From NCBI GenBank assembly GCA_002368155.1, contig AP018180.1, positions 2,823,947 to 2,887,946 on the forward strand: a DNA stretch of 64,000 bases, written 5' to 3'. A program made the translations under genes and the position numbers. This document shows positions 54,578 through 63,976 of this stretch, piece after piece (position 1 is the stretch's first letter; every line of letters begins with the position of its first letter). The notes beneath the pieces are model-generated. The model saw only the letters and a list, made by a program, of their open reading frames with translations, did not search any database and had not been told where the DNA came from. Source of the DNA: Nostoc carneum NIES-2107. Its GTDB lineage: Bacteria > Cyanobacteriota > Cyanobacteriia > Cyanobacteriales > Nostocaceae.

Positions 54578-54618
54578 TTTTTTGGGAGTTAAAAGTCAAT
54601 AGGCTTGAAGCTCTTACC

Positions 54619-54643
54619 AATGACAAATGACAAATGACTAATG
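54619..54643. repeat. Short TGACAAA heptamer tract
   Basis: CAATGACAAATGACAAATG and onward: about three degenerate TGACAAA units between A12 and the CHAT gene. After it, a short frame reading EKPALKAEIDRLHHQLGNI and a stop (to about 54732) looks like the end of an otherwise lost gene, but I cannot name its family. Confidence 0.6.
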
Positions 54644-54773
54644 ACTTGCTCTTACCTTTTCCCTAATTCACTGAAAAACCAGCACTAAAAGCTGAAATTG
54701 ATAGATTGCATCATCAGTTGGGCAATATTTAAGAAAGTGCTGTGACTAATTTTTAACCTATGAGTAATGAGTT

Positions 54774-57326
54774 ATGACTTTTTCTATCACACAACGTCGT
54801 TATCTATATATCAGTCTGAGTATTCTGAGCTTGTGTTTGGCTGTGACTATCACACCTGTGAGAGCATCTGTGGAAGTATCTACAAATCCTATTCTCAATG
54901 CTGCAGCATCTACCAACCAGCTAGAAGAGGGACGAAACCTCTATCGCTCAGGGCAATTTACAGAAGCAGTTAAAGTTTGGCAAACAGCAGCACGGCAATA
55001 TCACACTCAAGGCGATCGCCTCAATGAAGCCTTGAGTTTAAGTTACCTCTCGCTGGCACAACAAGAACTTAATCAATGGCCAGCCGCCAGTCAATCTATT
55101 GAGGAAAGTGTAAAGCTTTTACAAAAACTTTCACCCCCTGCTGATGCAATTGTCTGGGCGCAAATACTCAATACCAGAGGGAATTTGCAACTACATACAG
55201 GTAAAGCCGAAGTTGCTCTGGAAAGTTGGCAACAAGCTCAAAAATTTTATGAGCAAGCAGGCGACCAGATGGGCAATTTGGGTAGTCAAATCAACCAAGC
55301 ACAGGCTTTACAAAGTTTAGGATTTTATCGCCGTTCTAAACAGCAGTTAGAGGCGCTCACGCAAAAATTGGCAGCCATGCCAGATTCAGAAGTCAAAGTC
55401 AGTGGGTTGCGATCGCTTGGTTTAGCACTGCAAATGATTGGTGATTCTGGCAAGAGTCAACAGGTATTAGAGCAAAGTTTAGCAGCAGCCAATAAAATTG
55501 GTGCTACACCTCATTTAAGTTCTATTTTGCTGAATTTGGGCAAAACTGCCGTAGACTTACAAGATCCGGATACAGCATTAGATTACTTTGAAAAGGCCCA
55601 AAAAATCACTACTAATCCAGGCGATCAATTACAGGCGCGTCTAGCTCTGTTTAAACTTTTCATTGACTACGACAAGCTAGAACTAGCTGCTCCTTTAGCA
55701 CCACAACTACAACTACAACTAGCAGAACTACCCACCAGCCACACCTCCCTCTACGCAGCCATCAATTTTGTTGCTACCCTCAATCGCTTAGAAAATCCTG
55801 ATAAAATCGTACCGCTCAAAGACTTGGCCCAACTGATGGCCGTGACAGTTAAGTCTGCACAACAACTACAAGATACACAAGCAGAAGCTTATGCACTGCA
55901 TCAATGGGGAAAACTCTATAGTCGGACACAGCAGTTAGCGCAAGCCAAAGAATTAGCGCAGAAATCCCTCAATATTGCGCGCCAACTCGAAGCTGAGGAT
56001 ATAATTGCTCAATCGGCTTGGCAGGTCGGTAAGTTGTATAAACAACAAGGCGATCGCCCACAAGCAATTAAAGCCTACACCGAAGCAGTTAAGGCTTTAA
56101 AGGCACTGCGGGGCGATTTGGTAGCCATTAATCCTGATGTCCAGTTTTCTTTCCGCGAGAGTGTAGAGCCTGTGTACCGGGAACTAGTAGGTTTACTGTT
56201 AGATGAGCAACCAACTCAAACAGAACTCTTACAAGCTCGTGAGTTAATCGAATCGCTGCAAATTGCCGAACTCGATAACTTTTTCCGCGAAGCCTGTTTA
56301 GATAGAGCCAAACAAATTGACCAGGTTGACCCCACTGCAACAATCGTTTATCCGATTATTTTGCCCGATCGCCTAGCAGTTATTCTCTCTCAAACTGGGC
56401 AACCGCTACGTTATTATGTGACGCACAAATCTCAAGGGGAAATTGAGCAAACTCTCGACAAATTATTAGTTGGCTTTAACCCTGTTTCCGATTCTAAAGA
56501 ACGCGATCGCGTTTCTCAACAAATTTACGATTGGCTAATTCGCCCAGCCGAAGCAGACCAAGCTTTCAAAGATACTAAGACATTGGTATTTGTGCTGGAT
56601 GGTCACTTACGTAATATTCCGATGGCAGGTTTATATGACGGTAAGCAATACCTCATCGAAAAGTATGCTGTGGCCCTTTCGCCAGGAATGCAACTAATCG
56701 CCGCGCGATCGCTCCAACAAAATCATATTGATGCGATCGTTGGTGGTATCAGTGAATCTCGTAGTGGCTTTAGTGCTTTGCCGGCTGTGGAATCAGAAGT
56801 GAGGCAAATCTCTAAGACAGTTCCTTCTTCGATGTTGCTCAATAAACAATTCACCAGTCAAGCTCTTGCGGATCGTGTCAAATCTAGTGGTGCTGATGTT
56901 GTCCATTTAGCAACCCACGGACAATTTAGTTCTCGCTTGGAAGATACCTTCCTACTTACTTGGGATGGAGAAGTTAATGTCAAAGAGTTGTCAGAACTAC
57001 TGAAAAATCGAGGTAACGAGCCATCAAAAGCAATTGAGTTGCTCGTATTGAGTGCCTGTGATACCGCCACTGGTGATGATCGCGCTGTGCTGGGATTAGC
57101 AGGATTAGCTGTTAAGTCTGGTGCCCGTTCCACCATCGCCACCCTCTGGCCTGTAAAAGATAAGGCAGCCGCTATGTTGATGACTCGTTTCTACGATCAA
57201 CTGCGAAAACCCAACACCACTAAAGCCGAAGCCCTACGACAAGCCCAAATCAACCTAATTCGCCAAAGTGATTTTGTCGATCCGTTCTTTTGGTCTGCTT
57301 TTGTTTTAGTAGGTAGTTGGCAGTAA
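54774..57326 (+). CDS. Exported TPR-CHAT (caspase-like) protein
   Basis: 850 residues. A signal peptide (about residues 1-32, ending VRAS) indicates export to the periplasm or cell surface. From about residue 45 to 460 there are tetratricopeptide repeats (NLYRSGQFTEAVKVWQTAA, LSYLSLAQQELNQWPAASQ, AYTEAVKALKALRGD). The C-terminal CHAT domain is complete, with H715 in VHLATHGQF and C762 in LVLSACDTATG as the expected caspase-type dyad, then GLAGLAVKSGARSTIATLWP and FFWSAFVLVGSW. CHAT domains are named for caspase/HetF proteins associated with TPRs, and several are proven proteases. The gene lies 196 bp after A12, and DUF928 and CHASE2 genes follow on the same strand. Processing of the TpsA proteins or a signalling cut is possible but inferred. 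Confidence 0.92.
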   Translation: MTFSITQRRYLYISLSILSLCLAVTITPVRASVEVSTNPILNAAASTNQLEEGRNLYRSGQFTEAVKVWQTAARQYHTQGDRLNEALSLSYLSLAQQELNQWPAASQSIEESVKLLQKLSPPADAIVWAQILNTRGNLQLHTGKAEVALESWQQAQKFYEQAGDQMGNLGSQINQAQALQSLGFYRRSKQQLEALTQKLAAMPDSEVKVSGLRSLGLALQMIGDSGKSQQVLEQSLAAANKIGATPHLSSILLNLGKTAVDLQDPDTALDYFEKAQKITTNPGDQLQARLALFKLFIDYDKLELAAPLAPQLQLQLAELPTSHTSLYAAINFVATLNRLENPDKIVPLKDLAQLMAVTVKSAQQLQDTQAEAYALHQWGKLYSRTQQLAQAKELAQKSLNIARQLEAEDIIAQSAWQVGKLYKQQGDRPQAIKAYTEAVKALKALRGDLVAINPDVQFSFRESVEPVYRELVGLLLDEQPTQTELLQARELIESLQIAELDNFFREACLDRAKQIDQVDPTATIVYPIILPDRLAVILSQTGQPLRYYVTHKSQGEIEQTLDKLLVGFNPVSDSKERDRVSQQIYDWLIRPAEADQAFKDTKTLVFVLDGHLRNIPMAGLYDGKQYLIEKYAVALSPGMQLIAARSLQQNHIDAIVGGISESRSGFSALPAVESEVRQISKTVPSSMLLNKQFTSQALADRVKSSGADVVHLATHGQFSSRLEDTFLLTWDGEVNVKELSELLKNRGNEPSKAIELLVLSACDTATGDDRAVLGLAGLAVKSGARSTIATLWPVKDKAAAMLMTRFYDQLRKPNTTKAEALRQAQINLIRQSDFVDPFFWSAFVLVGSWQ

Positions 57327-57330
57327 GTAT

Positions 57331-57384
57331 TACTGGGGTATTAATACTGATTAATAGTAAATTATTAAACATAATACCTCAGTA
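57331..57384 (+). terminator. Stem-loop after the CHAT gene
   Basis: TACTGGGGTATTA (57331-57343) and TAATACCTCAGTA (57372-57384) pair at 12 of 13 positions with a 28-nt loop. No T-run follows. The gap to the next gene (293 bp) holds nothing else recognisable. Confidence 0.5.
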
Positions 57385-57619
57385 CCAAGAACTCATCAAT
57401 CAAGTGTTTTTCTCAGTAATATCACTGTCTATCTTTTTCAGCTATAAGTGTGATATTTATCAAAAATTAGTTGGAAATTATTAGATAATAGGGAAAATAA
57501 GCCTATACTAAAACTGTGTATTCCGCTTAAAAGAGCTGTGATTAGATTAATGACACATGTTTACTTATCAAGTCGGAATAAAGTATCAAATATCACGCCT
57601 TGTAAACGAGGTAACGATA

Positions 57620-58660
57620 ATGAAACGTCAATATTTAGCTAGTACATTGAGCGTCGTCGCTCTAATAGCTAGTACCACATGGTCAAGTGCTTATGCGTTG
57701 ACATTTACTCCACCTCCGAACAATGGTTCGCCTAGCCAAGCCACAGGTGGGGCTTCTCGCGGTAGTTTATTTATTCCTACTTCGGGAAAGGGTGCGCCTA
57801 GACAAGCCACAGGAGGGGCTTCTCGCGGTAGCTTATTTACTCCTACTTCGGGTAAAGGAACACCTAGACAAGCCACAGGAGGGGCTTCTCGCGGTAGTTT
57901 ATTTACTCCTACTTCGGGTAAAGGAACACCTAGACAAGCCACAGGTGGGGCTTCTCGCGGTGACCTGTTTACACCAGTTGCTGGGAAAGGTACACCCAGA
58001 CAAGCGAGTGGGGGCGCTTCTCGCGGCGACCTGTTTACACCGGTTGCAGGGAAAGGCACACCACAACAAGCAGCAGGCGGCGCTTCTCGCGTTGGTACAT
58101 ACTACTTAAATCCTTCAACAGTAGCAGCAACAGGGCCAGCAGCCCTCATTGCACTCCTACCTGAAAGCTTTTATGGCACAACATTGTCAGAACATCCGAC
58201 AATTCTGGTCTATATTCCAGCTTCCAATGCTGCAGAAGCCGTATTTAGTCTCAAGGATGAAGCGGGCAATACGCAGCATCAAATGACTATTCCTGTTGCG
58301 GGTAAATCTGGAGTAGTTGCTGTGCAATTACCCACAGATGCACCTGCTTTAGCTGTGAACAAAAATTACCATTGGTTTTTGGCACTGAAAGTCGATGGAG
58401 AACTCAGCCCCAGTACACCTTACGTCGATGGTTGGATTCAACGCATCCAGCCCAATGCAGAATTAGCAACTGCAATGCAGGATCAAGATGCTTTGAAACG
58501 GGCGACAGCTTTGGGTAAAAACGGGGTTTGGTATGACTGTGTGGCCACACTGGCTATGTTACACACCGATCAACCAACTAATGTCAGCCTCAGCAAGCAA
58601 TGGGAAGAACTCCTCTCCTCAGTCAGCTTGAAAGAGTTGGCAACGGCTCCGTTCAATTAA
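57620..58660 (+). CDS. DUF928-family exported protein with expanded N-terminal repeat
   Basis: 346 residues from ATG 57620, chosen because GAGGTAACGATA precedes it at good spacing and it starts a proper signal peptide (MKRQYLASTLSVVALIAST to AYA). The in-frame ATG at 57557 lacks both. After the signal come five full 22-residue repeats and a partial sixth, each with QATGGASRG and LFTPTSGKG-like blocks. The C-terminal part (SEHPTILVYIPASNAAEAV, NYHWFLALKVDGELSPSTP, NGVWYDCVATLAML) matches DUF928. Family members have unknown function but are regular neighbours of CHAT-TPR and CHASE2 genes in cyanobacteria. The normal motif occurs once, so the repeat expansion is unusual. Confidence 0.88.
   Translation: MKRQYLASTLSVVALIASTTWSSAYALTFTPPPNNGSPSQATGGASRGSLFIPTSGKGAPRQATGGASRGSLFTPTSGKGTPRQATGGASRGSLFTPTSGKGTPRQATGGASRGDLFTPVAGKGTPRQASGGASRGDLFTPVAGKGTPQQAAGGASRVGTYYLNPSTVAATGPAALIALLPESFYGTTLSEHPTILVYIPASNAAEAVFSLKDEAGNTQHQMTIPVAGKSGVVAVQLPTDAPALAVNKNYHWFLALKVDGELSPSTPYVDGWIQRIQPNAELATAMQDQDALKRATALGKNGVWYDCVATLAMLHTDQPTNVSLSKQWEELLSSVSLKELATAPFN
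57731..58091 (+). repeat. 66-bp coding tandem repeat (5.5 copies)
   Basis: The unit begins CCTAGACAAGCCACAGG and encodes 22 residues. Units 2 and 3 are nearly the same at DNA level, while units 4-6 have more differences (GATCTG-like Asp-Leu and VAGKGT changes). Confidence 0.9.
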
Positions 58661-58668
58661 TTTTTAGT

Positions 58669-58704
58669 ATTTCGTAGCCAGCACTTTAGTCCTGGCTACG
58701 AAAT
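58669..58704 (+). terminator. Perfect 13-bp stem-loop after the DUF928 gene
   Basis: ATTTCGTAGCCAG (58669-58681) pairs perfectly with CTGGCTACGAAAT (58692-58704) around a 10-nt loop, 8 bp after the stop codon. Confidence 0.7.
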
Positions 58705-58880
58705 TATTGACCATGAAATTGGCAATGGGTAATGGGTATATAGAATAAGGCTTTTAGTGAAATGGTATGAAAGAGTTTTGGAATTACAAATTACGTATTT
58801 GCTTCTTACCGGAGGCAAGTCTTACGAATTAGTAATTATTAATTATATTGACTGCAATAAATTAACTGTGTGGCCCAAAT

Positions 58881-61682
58881 ATGTGGCGCAAATTTCAGGC
58901 TTTTATTCAACAAACTCGGAGCATTTTAATTATTACCCCCAGTGTTGCCATAACGTTTATATTTGGGCAGTCTGTGGGACTTTTTAATTTGCCAGAATGG
59001 AAAATTCGCGATGAATGGTTTCGTCACTCATCCCCAGAAAAGATAGCTGACGAAATTGTGATTGTCACAATCGATGAGCAGGATATTCAATCGGTGCGGA
59101 AATGGCCGATTCCAGATTGGGCATTAGCTGAATTACTAGATAAAATTCGCGCACAAAAACCTAGAGCTATTGGCTTGGATCTCTATCGAGATTTACCAGA
59201 AGGCACAGGAAATGAAAAACTTGTGAAAGTTTTTAGTAGCACTCCTAACTTAATTGGAGTAGAGAAAATCACAGGTGAACGTGTTCATCCTCCACCAGAA
59301 TTGAAAAAACGCGATCAAGTGGGATTAGCTGATTTGGTTTTGGATGGCGATCGCTTTGTCCGCCGTGCCCTTTTAACAGCTGAAGATCCCAAAGAAAAAG
59401 GAACTCTGAAAGCTGGGATGGCAACCCTAGTAGCACTTAAGTACTTAGAAGCCGATAGCATTAGTTTAGAAAGCATTGACCCCAAACAACAAAAATTTCA
59501 ATTGGGTCAAGAAACCTACGTACCTCTAAAAAATCAAGAAGCAGGTTATGCTGATGATGATTTAGGCGGCTATCAAATTCTACTTAACTGGTATGGTTCC
59601 GAAACTGCATTTCATACAGTGAAGATGCGGAATGTATTAGCTGGGCGAATTCCGGCAAACTTAATGCGCGATCGCATGGTGTTTATTGGCTCAGTTGCAT
59701 CTAGTACTAATGATTTTTTCAGTACACCTTTTTCCTCTGGGTTATCTGCACAAAAACCGACTCCAGGTGTAGTGATCCATGCCAATATTGCTCACCAATT
59801 AGTACGAGGGGCAAAAACAGGTAAAACGACTCTCCACGGCATTTCTGGGATTTCTACATCAATTTGGATTGTGTTTTGGGCTTTGTTGGGTTCAACGGGT
59901 AGTTGGTTAGTAGCCAGTACTCGCACTGGGTGGCGGATTCCTGGTGGTAAAATGCTGTGGGCAACTTTAGGCACCAGTGGGCTGTGTTTGGGTGGTACTT
60001 ACGGTGCATTTCTGTACGGTATCGTGATTCCGGTAACACCCGCTTTAGCCGCCTTTATTAGCAGCGTGATTGCTACAACCAATGCCTATAAACAACAAAA
60101 ATTAGAACAAACAAATCGCCAACTAGAAATTGCTAACGATCAACTTTTAGACTACTCCAAAACCCTAGAGACAAAAGTTGAAGAACGTACTCAGGAACTA
60201 CTAGAAGCCAAGCAAGCTGCTGATGCTGCTAACCAAGCCAAGAGTGAGTTTTTGGCAAATATGAGTCACGAGTTACGCACGCCGTTAAATGGTATCTTAG
60301 GCTTTGCCCAGGTACTAGAAGGCTCACCCAACTTAACAGCAAAAAACCTGGAAGGAGTCCGAATTATTCACCAATGTGGCTCACATTTGCTGATGCTGAT
60401 CAATGACATTCTCGACCTCTCCAAGATTGAAGCCCGAAAATTGGAATTGGTAACGACTAATGTGCATTTGTCCAGCTTCTTACATAGTGTTACTGAAATT
60501 TGTGGTATTCGAGCAAAGCAAAAAAAGATAGCATTCAATATTTTAATTAGCGATCGCCTACCATCTGTAATTCAAGCTGATGAAAAACGCTTGCGCCAAT
60601 TATTGATCAATTTGCTGGGTAATGCCATCAAATTTACAGATAGTGGTGGTGTGACGTTCAAAGTAGAATTACTAGAATCTGAGAATCAGGAAAATACCCA
60701 AACCCCAAACACCAAACACCAAACACCAAATCCCAAAATTCGCTTCAAAATAGAAGATACAGGTATTGGGATGCCGCATGACCAAATCGAGAAAATCTTT
60801 TTGCCTTTTGAGCAAGTCGGTAAAGGCGGACAGCGGTCTGATGGTACTGGCTTAGGATTGGCGATTAGCCAAAGAATAGCGACATTGATGGGGAGCGAAA
60901 TTCAGGTGCAAAGCCGCCTGGGTGAGGGTAGCGTATTTTGGCTAGATTTAGCAGTATCAGTACCACTTTCCCATGACTGGCATACAGACTCAATCTCTCC
61001 CACCCAGCAGAAAATTAGCGGCATTCAGGGTAGTGCGCCTCAGATTCTCATTGTCGATGATGATGAAAATCACCGTGCTTTATTAATTAATTTATTACAA
61101 CAAATTGGTTGTCGCATTTTAGAAGCCACCGAAGGCAAACAAGGCTTAGCATTAGCCAAAGAATGCATCCCGGATGTGATTTTGCTGGATTTAGCTATGC
61201 CCAATATGGATGGTTTTGAGTTCATGGTCAATCTACAAGCACAGCCACAAACTAGTTCAATTCCGATTATTGTTTCGAGTGCCAATGTCTTTGAAGAAAA
61301 TCGCCAGCGTAGTTTACAAGCTGGGGCGACAGCATTTGTACCAAAACCCCTGCAAGTTGAGGAACTCTTAAATGCCTTGCGATCGGTGTTGAAAGTGGAA
61401 TGGATTTATGCCCAACCTGCACCGCAACAGCCATCTGTATCACATGAGCAGCCATCAGAGAGCGAATTGATTCTACCATCGCAAGATATTTTACAACATA
61501 TGTATCATTTGGCAATGATGGGAGATATTCCGGCGATTGAGGGAATTATAGAAGAGTTAGTGGAGCAAAACAGCCAATATGGTAATTTTGCTAGCGAGTT
61601 GAAACAACTTACTGCTAATTTCCAAACGAGTAAAATACGTAAATTACTTAAATCATTTATCACCACGGAGTCACGTCAATGA
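58881..61682 (+). CDS. CHASE2-domain hybrid histidine kinase
   Basis: 933 residues. A membrane helix near residues 17-36 is followed by an extracytoplasmic CHASE2 domain ([51 protein letters not shown]) and three closely spaced helices at about residues 320-400. A coiled coil leads to HisKA with H463 ([15 protein letters not shown]), then HATPase with [10 protein letters not shown] and [10 protein letters not shown] receiver domain follows with D770 ([14 protein letters not shown]). The C-terminal 70 residues are helical without a known family. A CCAAACA-type repeat interrupts the HATPase domain before its G1 box. The stop overlaps the next kinase gene by 4 bp. Its signal is unknown; the context suggests an envelope cue. 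Confidence 0.93.
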   Translation: MWRKFQAFIQQTRSILIITPSVAITFIFGQSVGLFNLPEWKIRDEWFRHSSPEKIADEIVIVTIDEQDIQSVRKWPIPDWALAELLDKIRAQKPRAIGLDLYRDLPEGTGNEKLVKVFSSTPNLIGVEKITGERVHPPPELKKRDQVGLADLVLDGDRFVRRALLTAEDPKEKGTLKAGMATLVALKYLEADSISLESIDPKQQKFQLGQETYVPLKNQEAGYADDDLGGYQILLNWYGSETAFHTVKMRNVLAGRIPANLMRDRMVFIGSVASSTNDFFSTPFSSGLSAQKPTPGVVIHANIAHQLVRGAKTGKTTLHGISGISTSIWIVFWALLGSTGSWLVASTRTGWRIPGGKMLWATLGTSGLCLGGTYGAFLYGIVIPVTPALAAFISSVIATTNAYKQQKLEQTNRQLEIANDQLLDYSKTLETKVEERTQELLEAKQAADAANQAKSEFLANMSHELRTPLNGILGFAQVLEGSPNLTAKNLEGVRIIHQCGSHLLMLINDILDLSKIEARKLELVTTNVHLSSFLHSVTEICGIRAKQKKIAFNILISDRLPSVIQADEKRLRQLLINLLGNAIKFTDSGGVTFKVELLESENQENTQTPNTKHQTPNPKIRFKIEDTGIGMPHDQIEKIFLPFEQVGKGGQRSDGTGLGLAISQRIATLMGSEIQVQSRLGEGSVFWLDLAVSVPLSHDWHTDSISPTQQKISGIQGSAPQILIVDDDENHRALLINLLQQIGCRILEATEGKQGLALAKECIPDVILLDLAMPNMDGFEFMVNLQAQPQTSSIPIIVSSANVFEENRQRSLQAGATAFVPKPLQVEELLNALRSVLKVEWIYAQPAPQQPSVSHEQPSESELILPSQDILQHMYHLAMMGDIPAIEGIIEELVEQNSQYGNFASELKQLTANFQTSKIRKLLKSFITTESRQ
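60694..60737 (+). repeat. CCAAACA heptamer tract inside a kinase gene
   Basis: Repeats of ACCAAAC and ACCAAAT encode [14 protein letters not shown] in the HATPase domain of the CHASE2 kinase. The same kind of repeat is otherwise seen between genes. Confidence 0.8.
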
Positions 61683-62980
61683 TGACTGATCCTCTCTTAA
61701 AGCCAATGCATATTTTATTAGTGGATGACAATCCCAACAATCTCAAGGTGCTATCAGAAGCGATTCAAGGATATGGCTGGAAAGCACTTATGGCCACAGA
61801 TGGCGAATCTGCGATTGAACAAACAGAATACGCTCATCCCGATCTCATTCTCTTAGATGTGATGATGCCAGGTATAGATGGATTTGAAACTTGCCGCAGG
61901 TTAAAAGCCAATCCTATTACTCAAAATACGCCAATTATTTTCATGACAGCTTTATCTGAAACTACGGATAAAGTCAAAGGATTAGAAATTGGGGCTGTTG
62001 ACTACATTACCAAACCTTTTCAGCAAGAAGAAGTCATTGCCCGATTAAAACTACACCTCAAAATCTCTTATCTAACTCGAACATTAGAACAACGGGTGCA
62101 AGAACGCACCGCGGAATTAAGCCAATCTCTACAAAGGTTGCAACAAACCCAACTACAACTCATTCAAAGCGAGAAAATGTCCACCTTAGGACAACTAGTT
62201 GCAGGGATTGGTCATGAAATTAATAACCCAGTCGGGTTTCTGGATGGCAACACTGCTCATATTAAGGGATATGTCAACGATTTGCTACGGCTGATATATC
62301 TTTATCAAGAGAAGCTACCAGATCCCGATCCAGAAATTGAAGATTTAGTTGATGAAATCGACTTCGAGTATATTACTGAGGATTTACCTAAATTACTATC
62401 ATCGATGGATCAGGGAATTTCTCGCCTAAAAGATATCAGCTTGTCTTTGAGAACCTTTGCCCGTGCTGATATGTCATCCAAGGTAGAGTATCAAATTCAT
62501 GAAGGCATTGATAGCACTTTAATGCTGTTGAAACATCGCCTCAAAGATAATGGCGATCGCCCTCGAATTCATACTATCACTGAATATGGTGAGTTACCCC
62601 CAATCAGTTGCTATCCGGGACAACTGAATCAGGTATTTATGAATATCATTGCTAATGCCATTGATGCCTTTGATGAATACTATCACAACCACTCTCATCA
62701 AGCACCGCTAAATGAACAGAATAAGCTGACTATTACAACATCCGTTGATCCTCAGCAGCAAAGCGTCACAATTTGCATCCAAGATAATGGCCCTGGTATG
62801 CCTCCAGAAGTGCAAGCTAGAGTTTTTGAGCCATCATTTACCACCAAACCTGTGGGTAAAGGTACTGGATTAGGTTTAGCGATTAGCTACCAAATTATTG
62901 TTGATAAACATAATGGACAAATTAGATGCTTCTCAATGCCTGGAGAAGGAACTAAATTCGTTATTAACCTGCCAATTTAA
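61679..62980 (+). CDS. Response regulator-histidine kinase (REC-coiled coil-kinase)
   Basis: 433 residues, cytoplasmic. The receiver at residues 11-130 has D60 ([10 protein letters not shown]). A coiled coil ([19 protein letters not shown]) follows, then the His box with H179 ([14 protein letters not shown]), an acidic loop, an N-box ([15 protein letters not shown]) and G boxes DNGPGMP and [11 protein letters not shown]. The kinase half is of the same type as at 6212-8167. The start codon overlaps the stop of the CHASE2 kinase, with GGAG 8 nt before it. The two are therefore translated together, and the receiver here is a natural target for phosphate from the CHASE2 kinase. Confidence 0.93.
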   Translation: MMTDPLLKPMHILLVDDNPNNLKVLSEAIQGYGWKALMATDGESAIEQTEYAHPDLILLDVMMPGIDGFETCRRLKANPITQNTPIIFMTALSETTDKVKGLEIGAVDYITKPFQQEEVIARLKLHLKISYLTRTLEQRVQERTAELSQSLQRLQQTQLQLIQSEKMSTLGQLVAGIGHEINNPVGFLDGNTAHIKGYVNDLLRLIYLYQEKLPDPDPEIEDLVDEIDFEYITEDLPKLLSSMDQGISRLKDISLSLRTFARADMSSKVEYQIHEGIDSTLMLLKHRLKDNGDRPRIHTITEYGELPPISCYPGQLNQVFMNIIANAIDAFDEYYHNHSHQAPLNEQNKLTITTSVDPQQQSVTICIQDNGPGMPPEVQARVFEPSFTTKPVGKGTGLGLAISYQIIVDKHNGQIRCFSMPGEGTKFVINLPI

Positions 62981-63075
62981 CAGGCTATTAAATAATTTTA
63001 AAAACTGACTTTTATATTAATTTTTGAATTAAATCAACTCAAAAAGATTAAATTTAAATTTATTGTATATTGTAG

Positions 63076-63102
63076 GATGCGTTAGCGTCAGCGTAACGCA
63101 TC
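63076..63102. repeat. Extragenic palindrome (GATGCGTTA type)
   Basis: GATGCGTTA (63076-63084) pairs with TAACGCATC (63094-63102) around GCGTCAGCG. It lies between the convergent REC-kinase and hypB genes and may act as a terminator for either. Confidence 0.7.
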
Positions 63103-63115
63103 AAATTTATGGCAA

Positions 63116-63976
63116 TTATCCCATCACAGGCAAGCTAACTTTTTTCGATAACCAATCATACCAAGTTTCTAACCCAGCACCTGTAGTAGAAGAAACTTGA
63201 AAAATCTGTATTTCTGGATTAACTTGACGTGCATATTCTAGACATTTTTGCACATCAAATTGTACATAAGGCAATAAATCGATTTTAGTGAGAATCATCA
63301 CCTCACTAGCGCGGAACATATGCGGATATTTAATTGGTTTATCTTCGCCTTCAGTTACAGAGAGAATGACAACTTTTGCTTGTTCGCCTAAATCAAATAA
63401 TGCTGGACAAACTAAGTTACCCACATTTTCAATCATCACTACTGAGTTTAAAGGTGGGTTGAGTTGTTGTAAACCTCTTTCGATCATCGAAGCATCTAAA
63501 TGACAGCCAGTACCTGTATTTATTTGGACAACTTTACAACCAGTTTCTTGAATTTTTTTGGCATCATTAGTTGTTTCTTGATCGCCTTCAATAACGCTGA
63601 TAGTTAATTTAGATGTTAAATCCTTGATAGTGCGAGTTAATAAAGTTGTTTTACCAGCACCAGGAGAACTCATTAAGTTTAAAGCGAGAATATTTCGCCC
63701 TTTAAACCAGCCACGATTTTGAGCAGCTAACAGGTTATTTTTTGCTAAAATATCTTGTTCTAAACTAATTGTTGTACCATGCATTTTGGCATGAATCTGT
63801 GATGCTTCTTGATGATGGTCGTGACTGTGAGAATGGGTAATGACAGTACCATCAGGTAAGGTATGAGTGTGATTACCATCATCATGGTGATGGTGGTGGT
63901 GATGATTTACTTCACCTGTAGCTAAATTAGTTACTTTGCTTTCTGCATCGTCAGAACAACCGCAAGTTACACACAT
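63116..63976 (-). CDS. hypB: Hydrogenase maturation nickel-binding GTPase HypB
   Basis: 286 residues. The N-terminal MCVTCGC gives the CxxCGC nickel site. It is followed by a histidine-rich stretch (seven His in a row near residue 25 and HSHSHDHH near 48-55), as in nickel-storing HypB proteins. The GTPase part has LMSSPGAGKTTLL (P-loop, about residues 101-113) and GDQETTNDAKKI. TGTGCHLDASM carries the second metal site, and NVGNLVCP and TKIDLLPYV complete the GTPase motifs. HypB delivers nickel to the large subunit of [NiFe] hydrogenase with HypA. Other hyp genes are probably beyond the right edge of the window. The start at 63976 fits the family. Confidence 0.96.
   Translation of the reverse strand: MCVTCGCSDDAESKVTNLATGEVNHHHHHHHDDGNHTHTLPDGTVITHSHSHDHHQEASQIHAKMHGTTISLEQDILAKNNLLAAQNRGWFKGRNILALNLMSSPGAGKTTLLTRTIKDLTSKLTISVIEGDQETTNDAKKIQETGCKVVQINTGTGCHLDASMIERGLQQLNPPLNSVVMIENVGNLVCPALFDLGEQAKVVILSVTEGEDKPIKYPHMFRASEVMILTKIDLLPYVQFDVQKCLEYARQVNPEIQIFQVSSTTGAGLETWYDWLSKKVSLPVMG

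Noticed and set aside
57691-58109. Long frames on both strands over the DUF928 repeat region (57691-58059 minus, 57723-58109 plus)
   Set aside because: The 66-bp repeat is a multiple of three, so all frames stay open. Only the frame with signal peptide and DUF928 domain is convincing.
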